Part shown: positions 47,538-56,325 of the stretch, piece by piece
Position numbering within the stretch: position 1 is the stretch's first letter
Layout: every line of letters starts with the position of its first letter
From: Paludibacteraceae bacterium
Lineage (GTDB): Bacteria > Bacteroidota > Bacteroidia > Bacteroidales > Paludibacteraceae
Direction: 5' to 3'
DNA: 64,000 bases
Assembly (NCBI GenBank): GCA_017559385.1
Contig: JAFYSK010000003.1
Coordinates: 1-64,000, forward strand
Translations under genes and position numbers: made by a program
The notes under the pieces: model-generated
Database searches by the model: none
Told to the model about the DNA's origin: nothing
Seen by the model: only the letters and a program-made list of their open reading frames with translations

Positions 47538-50021
47538 TTAATCCTCGTCGTCCTCGATATATTGATATGGTGTTTCGTGTTTTTTCTTAGAGAGACGAGT
47601 ACGGATATAGTCAAATCCATATTTGCTCTTCTTATTCTTGCCACCATAACCATAACCGTAACCGTATCCGTAGCCATAACCATAGCCATAACCATAGCCA
47701 TAGCCTCCATACTTAGTTCCATAGCCATAACCATAGCCATAGCCTTTACCAGACTTATTGGTAATATCAGAAAGCACAAGGTTAACCTTATCATTATGAT
47801 ATTCGCCAATGGTTTCCAAAGTTTGCTTAGCAAAGCGTTTATCCGTTACCATACAACGAACCACATATAGTGTTATATCACTTTGCTCGATCAATGCCAT
47901 CGCATCTGGTACAATACCTACAGGTGATGAGTCAATAACGACATAAGTATATCGTTGACGAAGTTCTGCAATCATTTGCAATAGTTTTTCACAACGAATA
48001 AGTTCTCCTGGGTTAGGTGGAATAGTACCCGCAGCAATCACATCAAAGCCAAGTTCCTCATGATGGATAATGATATCATCCAATGTGCAGTCGCCAATAA
48101 GATAGTTAGTAACACCCACAGGAGCCTCCAAACCTAATTTCTCGTGTACGTCGGGTTTACGAATATCCATATCAATCAACAGAGTTGGATTGCCCGTCAT
48201 AGAGTACAAAGAAGCAAGATTAGTAGAGATATATGTCTTACCATCACCAGATTGTGTAGATGTGATACTAACCACGATATCTGTCTTACGCATAACCTTG
48301 AACTCGATACGCATACGAATATTACGGAGCATTTCCGCATAACTTGAGCGCGGTTTCTTGCGTACATATGTTGGGTCTTGCGACTTCACGTGACGTAGCA
48401 AGCCAAGCACATCGAAAGATGAAAGTCGCTCCGCTTCTTTGAGAGTACGAATTTTATTGTTAAGCAATTCTGATAGGATAAGCAATATAAGTGGGATAAG
48501 CAAACCAAATGCTAAGTATGAAATGGTATTTTTGCGTTTCTCCTTGCTGTTCATTGCATAAGTAGTGCGGGCGCGGTCCATAATCTCGCTATCAGGTGTA
48601 TTACCAGCCTTTTGGATTTCAGCCTCAGCTCGTTTTTGGAGGAAGAAGGTATAGTAGTTATCATCGATACGATAGTTACGCTCGATGGCTACCATTTGCA
48701 ATTCTTTTTCTGGCAGCGAACGAATTTCACGCTCCACCTCACGCATACGTACATTGAGATCCTTCTTCTCAATTTCTAGCGAAGCAGTCATGGAGTTGAC
48801 AATCTCTGCAATGGCCGACTTCACATTCTCAATATCGGTGCTGTACTTAGCATAGAACACATTCTTCTCGCTCAGTTCTCCGCGTTGAATCTGCAAGTCG
48901 TTGAGTTGTTGTACCAACTGCATGAGCATTGGCTCATTCAAACCTAGAGTAGATGGTGCAATAACGGCCCCTTGTTCAATCTTTTTATCCAAGTAATTAG
49001 ATAGGTACTCCAAGTATGTTTCTTTCAAACGAAGTGCCATTTGTTGTTGATCATATTGACTAGCCTTAGACATAAGACCACCGGCGTAGGAATTGACATC
49101 AACAAACTTATTCTCCTGGCGGAAATCGGTCATAGCACCCTCGCTCTTGCTAAGGCTCTTTTGTAGAACTTCGAGCTGACCATTGATAAAAGCGATAGAC
49201 TTCTCAGCTACCATATTCTTGCGTTCGACATTTTGCAAGAGATATATCTCGCACAACTTATCAATAAAGTCACGATCACGCTCAGGCGTTTCGCTAATCA
49301 ACTGAATACCAAGCACAGTACTACGCTCGGTAACAAAATTAAGCTGCAAGCGACTAGAAAACTCATCTGTGAGGCTTTCGTGCGAACGGAAACGGAAATA
49401 GATATGTTGCCCCTGTGCCATCATAATATGGGTAGGCCATATACGAGCGGTAAATAGTGAGGTTTGAAGTTCCTCACCATAATGCGTTACATAGCTAAAA
49501 GGATAATCCTCATTGGTGGAAGTAATCAGCAACGAACCATCCGATTGCACTTGGCAACGGAACAAATGTTGATAGGCCATAGGATCAATATGCGCCGTTT
49601 CGACAGTAATAGGCGTATTACGATAGATATTACGAGTCTTGAATCGTCCTTTCGTAATATACTCCACATTCATGAATGGTAAGGAGTCAACTGTTCGGCC
49701 AATCAAATCATAACTACCTATAATGATCAATTGGTTGTTGACATTGGTATATCCTGCACCTACGCCAAAACCTTGCATGATTGATGCAGATCCATATCCA
49801 GCATTACTACTTGACTCCTTGATAATCATTGTACCAGTAGTAAGGTAACGCTCTATCACACGTTTATTTTTGAGAAAAGCTAATGATAATGCTACAACAG
49901 CGGCTATAGCAAATAAATACCAATGGTGAATGATACGAACCACCCACTCCATCAAATCAAAATTAGAGTTTTCTTCCTCCATTGGCGTCATGCCATTTTG
50001 CAGAACTTCATCTTGTGCCAT
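47538..50021 (-). CDS. Wzc-like polysaccharide co-polymerase/tyrosine autokinase with Gly-Tyr repeat tail
   Basis: The 827-residue protein is a fused membrane co-polymerase and BY-kinase. It has a Wzz domain with TM1 near 33-53, a periplasmic coiled-coil region (~250-480), TM2 near 508-528 ('ISYLAFGLLIPLILLILSEL' class) and a cytoplasmic kinase with Walker A 'TQSGDGKTYISTNLA' near 592, Walker A' 'LLIDMDIRKPDVHE' near 624 and Walker B 'YVVIDSSPVG' near 693. The usual C-terminal Tyr cluster is here a Gly-Tyr dipeptide array (~755-797) with about 15 Tyr, followed by a basic linker and 'PYQYIEDDED'. Tyr autophosphorylation controls oligomerisation in known Wzc proteins. It follows two Wza-like genes. 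Confidence 0.94.
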   Translation of the reverse strand: MAQDEVLQNGMTPMEEENSNFDLMEWVVRIIHHWYLFAIAAVVALSLAFLKNKRVIERYLTTGTMIIKESSSNAGYGSASIMQGFGVGAGYTNVNNQLIIIGSYDLIGRTVDSLPFMNVEYITKGRFKTRNIYRNTPITVETAHIDPMAYQHLFRCQVQSDGSLLITSTNEDYPFSYVTHYGEELQTSLFTARIWPTHIMMAQGQHIYFRFRSHESLTDEFSSRLQLNFVTERSTVLGIQLISETPERDRDFIDKLCEIYLLQNVERKNMVAEKSIAFINGQLEVLQKSLSKSEGAMTDFRQENKFVDVNSYAGGLMSKASQYDQQQMALRLKETYLEYLSNYLDKKIEQGAVIAPSTLGLNEPMLMQLVQQLNDLQIQRGELSEKNVFYAKYSTDIENVKSAIAEIVNSMTASLEIEKKDLNVRMREVEREIRSLPEKELQMVAIERNYRIDDNYYTFFLQKRAEAEIQKAGNTPDSEIMDRARTTYAMNSKEKRKNTISYLAFGLLIPLILLILSELLNNKIRTLKEAERLSSFDVLGLLRHVKSQDPTYVRKKPRSSYAEMLRNIRMRIEFKVMRKTDIVVSITSTQSGDGKTYISTNLASLYSMTGNPTLLIDMDIRKPDVHEKLGLEAPVGVTNYLIGDCTLDDIIIHHEELGFDVIAAGTIPPNPGELIRCEKLLQMIAELRQRYTYVVIDSSPVGIVPDAMALIEQSDITLYVVRCMVTDKRFAKQTLETIGEYHNDKVNLVLSDITNKSGKGYGYGYGYGTKYGGYGYGYGYGYGYGYGYGYGYGGKNKKSKYGFDYIRTRLSKKKHETPYQYIEDDED
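47641..47756 (-). repeat. 6-bp tandem repeat coding the Gly-Tyr tail
   Basis: About 15 copies of CCATAA/CCATAG/CCGTAA hexamers (minus-strand codons GGN TAY), broken once by a short Lys-Thr segment. Six-base units change length without frame loss, so Tyr number could vary by slippage. Confidence 0.85.
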
Positions 50022-50071
50022 ATATGATTTTAACTATTTAAATGTTCAAACTAAAAGATATCAACCATTTT

Positions 50072-50824
50072 TTACCACACTCCAGGTATGTAATTCAAAA
50101 CGGTAATGAGCAATGACACTGAGCTAGTAATCAAAGCCAAGAAACCGCTATAACTAGATTGCTTATAAAAACTACCGCTATCACGACTAACATATATCAA
50201 ATCGTTTGGATAGACATAGTAGTACTTAGAGTCAATAATGGAGTTGGTACGTACATCAAACTCAAGCACCTCAGGCTCAGCATTTCCTCTAGGACGAACA
50301 ATACGCACATGACGACGATCACCAGAATTCATCAAGTCGCCAGTCATGGCCAATGCTTGAAAAATGGTCATACGCTCCTTATAGATGGTATATGTACCCG
50401 AATTAGCATCTCCTAACACGGTAAACTTCTTGTTGTACAAGGCCAACTTTACATCGGCATCAGGAATAATCTCACGGAAAGCTTTGCACAATGTATCTTG
50501 GGCTTCTAGCTCCGTCAGGCCTACCAACTTGACTGGTCGCAAGAAAGGTATATCCACCGTACCATCCGAATAGATACGATAGGAGTTTGCGTATTGTCCC
50601 GAACCGTTAGAGTTGGCCGACAAAGTCTTAGCTATCGTTTCATCCATCGTTACCACACGATAGATAATCTCATCATTAACTTGCAATCGATAAGGCTCAT
50701 AGACCGCAGAATCATATTGAGGAAGATCATCTCGTTCTTGCAACAATCCTACTTGACGATAGCCATAACAACTGCTCATCAGTAACGCTATCAAAGCGAG
50801 CAATACAATATTCTTGATTTTCAT
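50072..50824 (-). CDS. Polysaccharide export lipoprotein (Wza-like), copy 2
   Basis: The start at 50,824 gives a lipoprotein signal (KIKNIVLLALIALLMSSC, Cys 20); a Met further upstream would bury it. The 250-residue protein has the Poly_export domain ('QVNDEIIYRVVTMDE', ~40-150), an SLBB-type segment ('TVLGDANSGTYTIYKERMTIFQALAMTG' class) and a C-terminal hydrophobic helix (~225-245) as in outer-membrane Wza. It would form the export channel for a capsule or exopolysaccharide. It is 16 bp after a paralogue and 50 bp before the Wzc-like kinase gene. Confidence 0.9.
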   Translation of the reverse strand: MKIKNIVLLALIALLMSSCYGYRQVGLLQERDDLPQYDSAVYEPYRLQVNDEIIYRVVTMDETIAKTLSANSNGSGQYANSYRIYSDGTVDIPFLRPVKLVGLTELEAQDTLCKAFREIIPDADVKLALYNKKFTVLGDANSGTYTIYKERMTIFQALAMTGDLMNSGDRRHVRIVRPRGNAEPEVLEFDVRTNSIIDSKYYYVYPNDLIYVSRDSGSFYKQSSYSGFLALITSSVSLLITVLNYIPGVW

Positions 50825-50840
50825 ACTTCGTTCTATGAGC

Positions 50841-51683
50841 TTAATTATTTTTACCAGATGTATCGGCAGCATTTATAATACGTACCACCAATCCATATAC
50901 AAAACCGCCGAATGCGAGTGTAGTAGCTGCAACACTAATCGTAGTGGTAACAGAGTTGACGCCAAAGCTTTGACCTTTAATTCGCTGGATATAAATCACA
51001 TCATTAGGTTCGATATAGTAGAACTCTGAGTTGATAATATCCTTAGAGCGAACATCAAACATCTTCACCTGAGTCTCTCCTTCCGTCTCACGCACTATAC
51101 GCACCTTACTTCTATCGCCAAAATCGCCTATATCACCCGCCATGGCTAGCGCCTCATATATAGTCACTTTCTCCTTAGGAATAGTAAAAGTACCACTTCC
51201 TTTGTCGCTAATAACGCTAAACGAACGACGAACAATATTCACCTCAACAGACAGCATCTGATAGTCGCCATACCCAGACACATAGGTAGATAGCTCTTGC
51301 TCCAACACATGTTTGATCTCGCGAGTAGTCATGCCACGAGCAGGCACTCGCCCCACCATAGGGAAATCAATAGTACCATCCTCTAACACCAGATAGGTAT
51401 ATAAATCATATGATCCACCCGCAGATGAACTTTGACGAATCTGCGAGCTATTGATTCCAGTACCTGTCGGATTAAACATCTTGCTCACTCGTTCGTCGAT
51501 TGAATAGACATACACATACAATCGGTCACCAACACGCACCTGGTAATCTTCATATGTCAAGGTATCCGCATACGAAGGGATACCGCGTTGACCTGGCTCT
51601 TGCATCAAATTCACTCGTCTGCTAGTAACACACGACGCTAGCAGCAAAGGAAGAATCAATATTAAAATGCTCTTTATTTTCAT
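50841..51683 (-). CDS. Polysaccharide export lipoprotein (Wza-like), copy 1
   Basis: The start at 51,683 gives a lipobox 'LLLASC' (Cys near 18). The 280-residue protein has 'YQVRVGDRLYVYVYSIDER' class near 52, the Poly_export domain, SLBB motifs ('SVISDKGSGTFTIPKEKVTIYEALAMAGDIGDFG' class, near 165-195) and a C-terminal hydrophobic stretch ('ISVAATTLAFGGFVYGLVV' class). It resembles the next gene in order and length, so a tandem duplication is likely; one may be the outer channel and the other a partner, but this is inference. Confidence 0.9.
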   Translation of the reverse strand: MKIKSILILILPLLLASCVTSRRVNLMQEPGQRGIPSYADTLTYEDYQVRVGDRLYVYVYSIDERVSKMFNPTGTGINSSQIRQSSSAGGSYDLYTYLVLEDGTIDFPMVGRVPARGMTTREIKHVLEQELSTYVSGYGDYQMLSVEVNIVRRSFSVISDKGSGTFTIPKEKVTIYEALAMAGDIGDFGDRSKVRIVRETEGETQVKMFDVRSKDIINSEFYYIEPNDVIYIQRIKGQSFGVNSVTTTISVAATTLAFGGFVYGLVVRIINAADTSGKNN

Positions 51684-51708
51684 CTCGTAATACACTAAAG
51701 TCTTACTA

Positions 51709-52686
51709 TTATCTCTTTTCGTCCCAACCAAATGGATGTACTGACAAAGGCAATTTTGCCAATGGATGATAATCACCTACCAAGCCTATTGGATTGGATT
51801 TACGAATGTCGCTCACAATCTCAATCGATGGCCGTGCCTCCGATATGCGGAAACCATTACCTGCCAAAATCTGTTTGTAACTTTCTGTATGAAGTTCTGT
51901 AAAACCTTGACTGAACTCAAACTCCTCGCCATCAATGGACAATGTGCGATAGGTCTTCTTCTCACCCTGCACCGCATTAGCTGGCAGACAATCTGCATTA
52001 ATGCTCAAGAAATAACGAACACGGGCATGTTCCAACTCCAAATATCCTGCCACGCGGTCAAATGACATCACGTGCACGATATTTTGCTTCACCGCACCAA
52101 AGATCCATTGCAACATATCATAGAAATGCACACCGATATTCGTAGCGATACCACCCGCTTTATGCACATCACCCTTCCACGAACTATAGTACCATTTGCC
52201 ACGGCTAGTAATATAAGTCAAATCCACATCGTAGATCTTGTCCTTAGGACCATTTTTTACCTTTTCACGCAACGCAGCAATCTTATCATGCAGTCGCAGT
52301 TGAAGAATCGTGTACGCCTGACATCCAGTCTCTTGCTCTAACTCTACTAAATTATCAATATTGTATGGATTTAACACAAGAGGCTTTTCACATATCACAT
52401 TACAGCCCAAGCGCAAGCCGTAGCGGATAAACGCATCATGGGTATAGTTTGGAGTACAGATACTAATCCATGACAATGGATCATTGGTACGCATTTGCTT
52501 AGAACAGAAACGATCAAACTGCTCATTCTCCGTAAAAAAGGAACAATCTGGAAAACTAGCATCCAAACGTCCCACCGAGTCAAATTTATCGTACGCAACC
52601 ATCAAATTATTACCTGTATCAGCAATCGCTTTGATATGTCGTGGCGCTATATAACCCGCAGCGCCAATAAGGGCAAAATTTTGCAT
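51709..52686 (-). CDS. Gfo/Idh/MocA oxidoreductase, WbpB/WlbA-like
   Basis: The 325-residue protein has the Rossmann motif 'LIGAAGYIAPRHIKAI' near 5-20, 'DKFDSVGRLDASFP' near 35, 'CTPNYTHDAFIRYGL' near 78, the catalytic-site 'VICEKPLVLNP' near 97 and 'NIGVHFYDMLQWIFG' near 180. These fit the UDP-N-acetyl-2-amino-2-deoxy-glucuronate oxidase group (WbpB/WlbA) that makes 3-keto precursors of diacetamido-uronic acids in O-antigens. The partner aminotransferase and acetyltransferase genes are not in the window. It is first in the unit that includes the Wza/Wzc genes and has a consensus promoter. Confidence 0.85.
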   Translation of the reverse strand: MQNFALIGAAGYIAPRHIKAIADTGNNLMVAYDKFDSVGRLDASFPDCSFFTENEQFDRFCSKQMRTNDPLSWISICTPNYTHDAFIRYGLRLGCNVICEKPLVLNPYNIDNLVELEQETGCQAYTILQLRLHDKIAALREKVKNGPKDKIYDVDLTYITSRGKWYYSSWKGDVHKAGGIATNIGVHFYDMLQWIFGAVKQNIVHVMSFDRVAGYLELEHARVRYFLSINADCLPANAVQGEKKTYRTLSIDGEEFEFSQGFTELHTESYKQILAGNGFRISEARPSIEIVSDIRKSNPIGLVGDYHPLAKLPLSVHPFGWDEKR

Positions 52687-52714
52687 AAAAACATTCTATT
52701 TTTCAATTAGCGCA

Positions 52715-52746
52715 CAAAGGTACTACAAAAATTGCAATTTTGCAAA
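52715..52746 (-). promoter_or_regulatory. Promoter of the polysaccharide operon
   Basis: On the minus strand, TACCTTTG (52,715-52,722) and TTTG (52,743-52,746) are exactly 20 bp apart. The leader is ~20-30 nt. Confidence 0.75.
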
Positions 52747-52870
52747 TTATTTCCACAAAAAGTTTACTCTTAAGTAAAAAGAGCAAATTAACAACCAACT
52801 TTTCCTCCTTACGAACCCGTCGTAAAGCCGTAATCACTCCAAGAAGATAAAAAGAAGATACCGAGAAGAT

Positions 52871-52912
52871 AAAAAAAATAAACTACCCTATCAACTGATA
52901 AAGTAGTTTATT
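52871..52912 (-). terminator. Intrinsic terminator of recN-rarA
   Basis: Read on the minus strand, AATAAACTAC (52,903-52,912) pairs with GTAGTTTATT (52,877-52,886) and is followed by T8. It lies 22 bp after the rarA stop. Confidence 0.85.
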
Positions 52913-52933
52913 AGAACAACGATAAAAAACGCT

Positions 52934-54232
52934 CTATTGATCTTTCTCCCAAAGATATTTCATCCACTCGGCCATCTTTTGTTCTTGAGGACTTCCTTGC
53001 GCATGCCATAACTTGGTACCTTGTAATTCATCAGGCATGAATTGTTGCTTCACAAAGTGATTTGGAAAGTCATGTGAGTAGAGATAATCTTGCCCATAAC
53101 CTAGCTCATTCATGAGTTTAGTTGGCGCATTTCGTAGGTGCAAAGGAACGGGCAAATTACCAGTCTCATCAACTAATTCAAGTGCTTGATTTATAGCCAA
53201 ATATGCGGAATTAGATTTCTGCGAAGTAGCCAAATATACAGTCGCCATAGCTAGGGGTATTCTACCCTCAGGCCAACCTATTTTTTGTAGTGTATCAAAG
53301 CATGCATTTGCCACCAACATTGCATTGGGATTAGCCAACCCAACATCCTCACTAGCAGATATCACTAGACGCCTTGCGATGAACTTAGGATCCTCTCCTG
53401 CAGCAATCATTCTAGCCAACCAATACAGAGCTGCATTAGGGTCGCTACCACGGATGGATTTGATAAACGCAGAAATAATATCATAGTGCAATTCTCCATC
53501 TTTGTCATATGCTACAGGATTCTGCTGCAACTGTTTTGTAACCGTTTCGTTATCAATAACTTTAGCACCAGAATTAGTAACCAACTCAATGATATTAAGC
53601 AGTTTGCGTGCATCACCGCCAGAATAACGAAGAATGCTCTCTGTTTCTTTGATTTCAACATTCAAACTGCGTATATATTCATCGTCGTTCATCACCCTAT
53701 CCAACAAGCGCAATAAATCATCCTTGGTCAGTGACTTCAAAACATATACTTGGCAGCGGCTTAAAAGAGGGGTTATCACTTCAAAAGATGGATTCTCTGT
53801 CGTTGCACCAATCAGGGTAATCGTACCATCCTCTACCGCTCCTAACAAACTATCCTGCTGAGACTTAGAAAATCGATGAATCTCATCGATAAACAACACA
53901 GCTCGTCTATCATGGGGTTCTGGTTCGCCTGCTATAGAGGTAAACAAACCACTACTCGAGATAGCATGACGCTTAGCTTTATCAATCACATCACGCACGT
54001 CTTTCACACCACTAGTCACAGCAGAAAGAGTGTAGAACGGACGATCCAACTGACGAGCAATAATACGCGCCAGAGTAGTCTTTCCCACCCCAGGAGGTCC
54101 CCATAATATAAAGGAAGATAGAGTGCCTCTGTCCAACATCTGACGAAGGATAGCACCCTCGCCCACTAAGTGTTGTTGGCCGATATATTCATTCAGCGTC
54201 TTAGGACGCAATCGTTCAGCTAATGGTAACAT
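52934..54232 (-). CDS. rarA: Replication-associated recombination protein RarA (MgsA)
   Basis: RarA is an AAA+ ATPase acting at stalled replication forks. The 432-residue protein has 'LAERLRPKTLNEYIGQQHLVGEG' class start, Walker A 'WGPPGVGKTTLARI' near 44, Walker B 'VLFIDEIHRFSKSQQD' near 110, 'LIGATTENPSFEV' near 135 and the C-terminal tetramerisation region with 'GLANPNAMLVANACFD'. Length is standard. It is 17 bp downstream of recN and probably co-transcribed, joining two repair genes. Confidence 0.96.
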   Translation of the reverse strand: MLPLAERLRPKTLNEYIGQQHLVGEGAILRQMLDRGTLSSFILWGPPGVGKTTLARIIARQLDRPFYTLSAVTSGVKDVRDVIDKAKRHAISSSGLFTSIAGEPEPHDRRAVLFIDEIHRFSKSQQDSLLGAVEDGTITLIGATTENPSFEVITPLLSRCQVYVLKSLTKDDLLRLLDRVMNDDEYIRSLNVEIKETESILRYSGGDARKLLNIIELVTNSGAKVIDNETVTKQLQQNPVAYDKDGELHYDIISAFIKSIRGSDPNAALYWLARMIAAGEDPKFIARRLVISASEDVGLANPNAMLVANACFDTLQKIGWPEGRIPLAMATVYLATSQKSNSAYLAINQALELVDETGNLPVPLHLRNAPTKLMNELGYGQDYLYSHDFPNHFVKQQFMPDELQGTKLWHAQGSPQEQKMAEWMKYLWEKDQ

Positions 54233-54249
54233 ATTTTTTACAATTTACT

Positions 54250-55782
54250 CTACACACTTCGCATCTTCTCTATCTCCACATTATGCTCATCTGCGGACAA
54301 AAGACGGATGTGCGTTTCGGTACGCGTATCAGTATCCTCTTTATATACTAAATAGTGGTGTTCGCCTTTGATTGCCACTTGTGGCAAGTGCGTGATACTA
54401 ATCACCTGACGCGAAGCCGCGATCTGACGCATAATATCGCCCATCTGACTAGCAACAGCTCCACTGACACCCGTATCTATCTCATCAAAAATAATCGTTG
54501 GCAAACCATTAACCGAGGCTATCAGAGCCTTGATACAAAGCATCAAACGACTAATCTCACCGCCCGAGGCCACATCTGCCACACGACGAAGCGATTGATT
54601 GAGGTTGGCAGCGAACATAAACTGTATATCATCCTTACCCAACGCAGTAAAACTATCCGCCGGCGTAATTTGCACCTCCACATTAGCATGTTTCACTCCA
54701 AGTCGCTGCATATCGGCAACAAGATGTAAAGCTGTCGTTTCAGTCACAGCTTGGCGAGTAAAAGTAAGCTTTTCCGCAGCCTGCGACAACAACTTGAATG
54801 CCTTATCAACCTCTGCTTGCAAACGAGCTATATCTTCGTCATAATTAGCCAGTTGCTGCATTTGTTCACCAAATTCATCACGCAAAGCAATAAGTTCTTC
54901 TATCGTCTGAACCCTATGCTTTTTTATCAAGGATTGCAACATGCAGATTCGTTCCTGCACCTGTTCCAATCGTTGGGGATCAAGCTCTGTTCGATCGTAT
55001 AAACGCTGAATATCTGAAAGTATATCTTTGAGTTCGATTTCTACACTATCAATACGACCAGCAAGTACGGCATCAGCGTCACTTAATCGTATGGAATGAA
55101 TTAGTGACAATGCGCCATTATCGCCATCTAACTGCTGCAAAGCAACTGCAAGTGACGACTGAATCTCTTCTGCATGAGAAAGACGGTATTCCTCTTCTTC
55201 TAATTCTTCCAACTCACCCGCCTGCAACTGAGCGTCTTCCAGTTGCTGCCATTGAAACGCCACATAATCCGCATCAGATTGCGCTTTTGCAGCCTGTTCT
55301 TGATACTTGCACAATTCCGAATTAGCCTCATTATATTGCTCATAAGCAGCTACATACGCATCTAACTCAGTTTGATTATTGGCTATCGTATCAATGATCT
55401 GTATTTGGAATAAGTCATCTCCTATCAACAGGCTTTCGTGTTGCGAATGAATATCGATTAACTGCCTTGCTAAAGCTTTTAGTTCGGACTGAGTAACCAC
55501 CTCGTCATTGACAAACGAACGTGAACGGCCGTTCACATTCAATTCGCGGCGAATAATAACCTCATTACCTTTCGAGTCAAAAGTTGCCTCAATCACACAT
55601 TTATCTTCGCCCTCTGTAATTGTTTTGGTATCCGCTCTGGCTCCCATAACAAGATTAAGAGCACCTAGGATAATACTCTTACCCGCACCGGTCTCACCAG
55701 TCATCACAGAAAACCCTTTATGGAAATCAATGTCCAAATGGGAAATTAGAGCATAGTTGCGAATATGTAAATGTGTAAGCAT
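54250..55782 (-). CDS. recN: DNA repair protein RecN
   Basis: RecN is an SMC-like ATPase in double-strand break repair. The 510-residue protein has 'LHIRNYALI' at the start, Walker A 'VMTGETGAGKSIILGAL' class near 26-42, a central coiled coil (~150-350), the ABC signature 'VASGGEISRLMLCIKAL' near 404 and Walker B 'TIIFDEIDTGVSG' near 428. It is ~40 residues shorter than the common ~550, mostly in the coil. Its promoter is a textbook match. Confidence 0.95.
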   Translation of the reverse strand: MLTHLHIRNYALISHLDIDFHKGFSVMTGETGAGKSIILGALNLVMGARADTKTITEGEDKCVIEATFDSKGNEVIIRRELNVNGRSRSFVNDEVVTQSELKALARQLIDIHSQHESLLIGDDLFQIQIIDTIANNQTELDAYVAAYEQYNEANSELCKYQEQAAKAQSDADYVAFQWQQLEDAQLQAGELEELEEEEYRLSHAEEIQSSLAVALQQLDGDNGALSLIHSIRLSDADAVLAGRIDSVEIELKDILSDIQRLYDRTELDPQRLEQVQERICMLQSLIKKHRVQTIEELIALRDEFGEQMQQLANYDEDIARLQAEVDKAFKLLSQAAEKLTFTRQAVTETTALHLVADMQRLGVKHANVEVQITPADSFTALGKDDIQFMFAANLNQSLRRVADVASGGEISRLMLCIKALIASVNGLPTIIFDEIDTGVSGAVASQMGDIMRQIAASRQVISITHLPQVAIKGEHHYLVYKEDTDTRTETHIRLLSADEHNVEIEKMRSV

Positions 55783-55807
55783 AATTTAACAAAAGCAATT
55801 TAGCCTG

Positions 55808-55839
55808 CAAAGGTAAGAAAAATTTTGCAATTATACAAA
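55808..55839 (-). promoter_or_regulatory. Promoter of recN-rarA
   Basis: On the minus strand, TACCTTTG (55,808-55,815) and TTTG (55,836-55,839) are exactly 20 bp apart. Confidence 0.75.
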
Positions 55840-55845
55840 TATATC

Positions 55846-55886
55846 AAAAAAAAGCGGCCATTTCTTTTAATTTAGAAACAGCCGCT
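55846..55886 (-). terminator. Terminator of the small acidic protein gene
   Basis: On the minus strand, AGCGGC..TTTCT pairs with AGAAA..GCCGCT, then T8. It lies 9 bp after the stop at 55,895 and overlaps the recN promoter spacer region, so the two transcription units are tightly packed. Confidence 0.8.
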
Positions 55887-55894
55887 CATCGGGA

Positions 55895-56239
55895 TTATTC
55901 CTCTTCGTAGTAACCTTGCTGAATACCGTATTGCAACTCTGCATCCATAATCAGCTGAATCTGTTCAGAAGAAACCGACATTCCTAGTTCTTTAGTCTTA
56001 GAAAGGAGATACTCCAACTGCTCGGTTTCATCTATCTCACCCTCGTGATATGTAATTTCTTCTGCAGACTCTTCTAAAAGACCATTTTCTAGAAGAAAAT
56101 CGTCCATCAAATCCAAAACACATAACACATCAGATAGGGTGATGCCTTGACGATCTTGCTCCGGAATCGTATTCCAAATATACTCGAGAAGTTGCTTCTC
56201 ATCAGCCTCTAAGAGGCTAAGTTCAATGTTAGAATTCAT
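55895..56239 (-). CDS. Small acidic protein, unknown function
   Basis: The start at 56,239 (MNSNIELSLLEADEKQLL) is preferred to a Met 11 codons upstream that lies under the divergent cdsA promoter. The 114-residue protein is strongly acidic (many Glu/Asp, 'HEGEIDETEQLEYLL' near 68) and predicted helical throughout. No family is recognised with confidence. It is bounded by its own terminator and transcribed divergently from cdsA. Confidence 0.75.
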   Translation of the reverse strand: MNSNIELSLLEADEKQLLEYIWNTIPEQDRQGITLSDVLCVLDLMDDFLLENGLLEESAEEITYHEGEIDETEQLEYLLSKTKELGMSVSSEQIQLIMDAELQYGIQQGYYEEE

Positions 56240-56265
56240 AAAAAATATAATTTTTTCAGTTTTTG

Positions 56266-56297
56266 TTTGCAAAAGTACAAAAAAAATCGTACCTTTG
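56266..56297 (+). promoter_or_regulatory. Promoter of cdsA
   Basis: TTTG (56,266-56,269) and TACCTTTG (56,290-56,297) are exactly 20 bp apart. The cdsA start codon is at 56,326. Confidence 0.75.
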
Positions 56298-56325
56298 CAA
56301 ATTATTTGCGAAAAAACTAGAAAAA

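Noticed and set aside
47641..47756. CRISPR-like look of the hexamer array
   Set aside because: The units are 6 bp, contiguous and without spacers, and they are coding.
47453..47833. 126-codon minus-strand frame rich in Met/Ala/Met-Val repeats
   Set aside because: It is the +1 reading of the hexamer repeat that codes the Gly-Tyr tail of the Wzc-like kinase.
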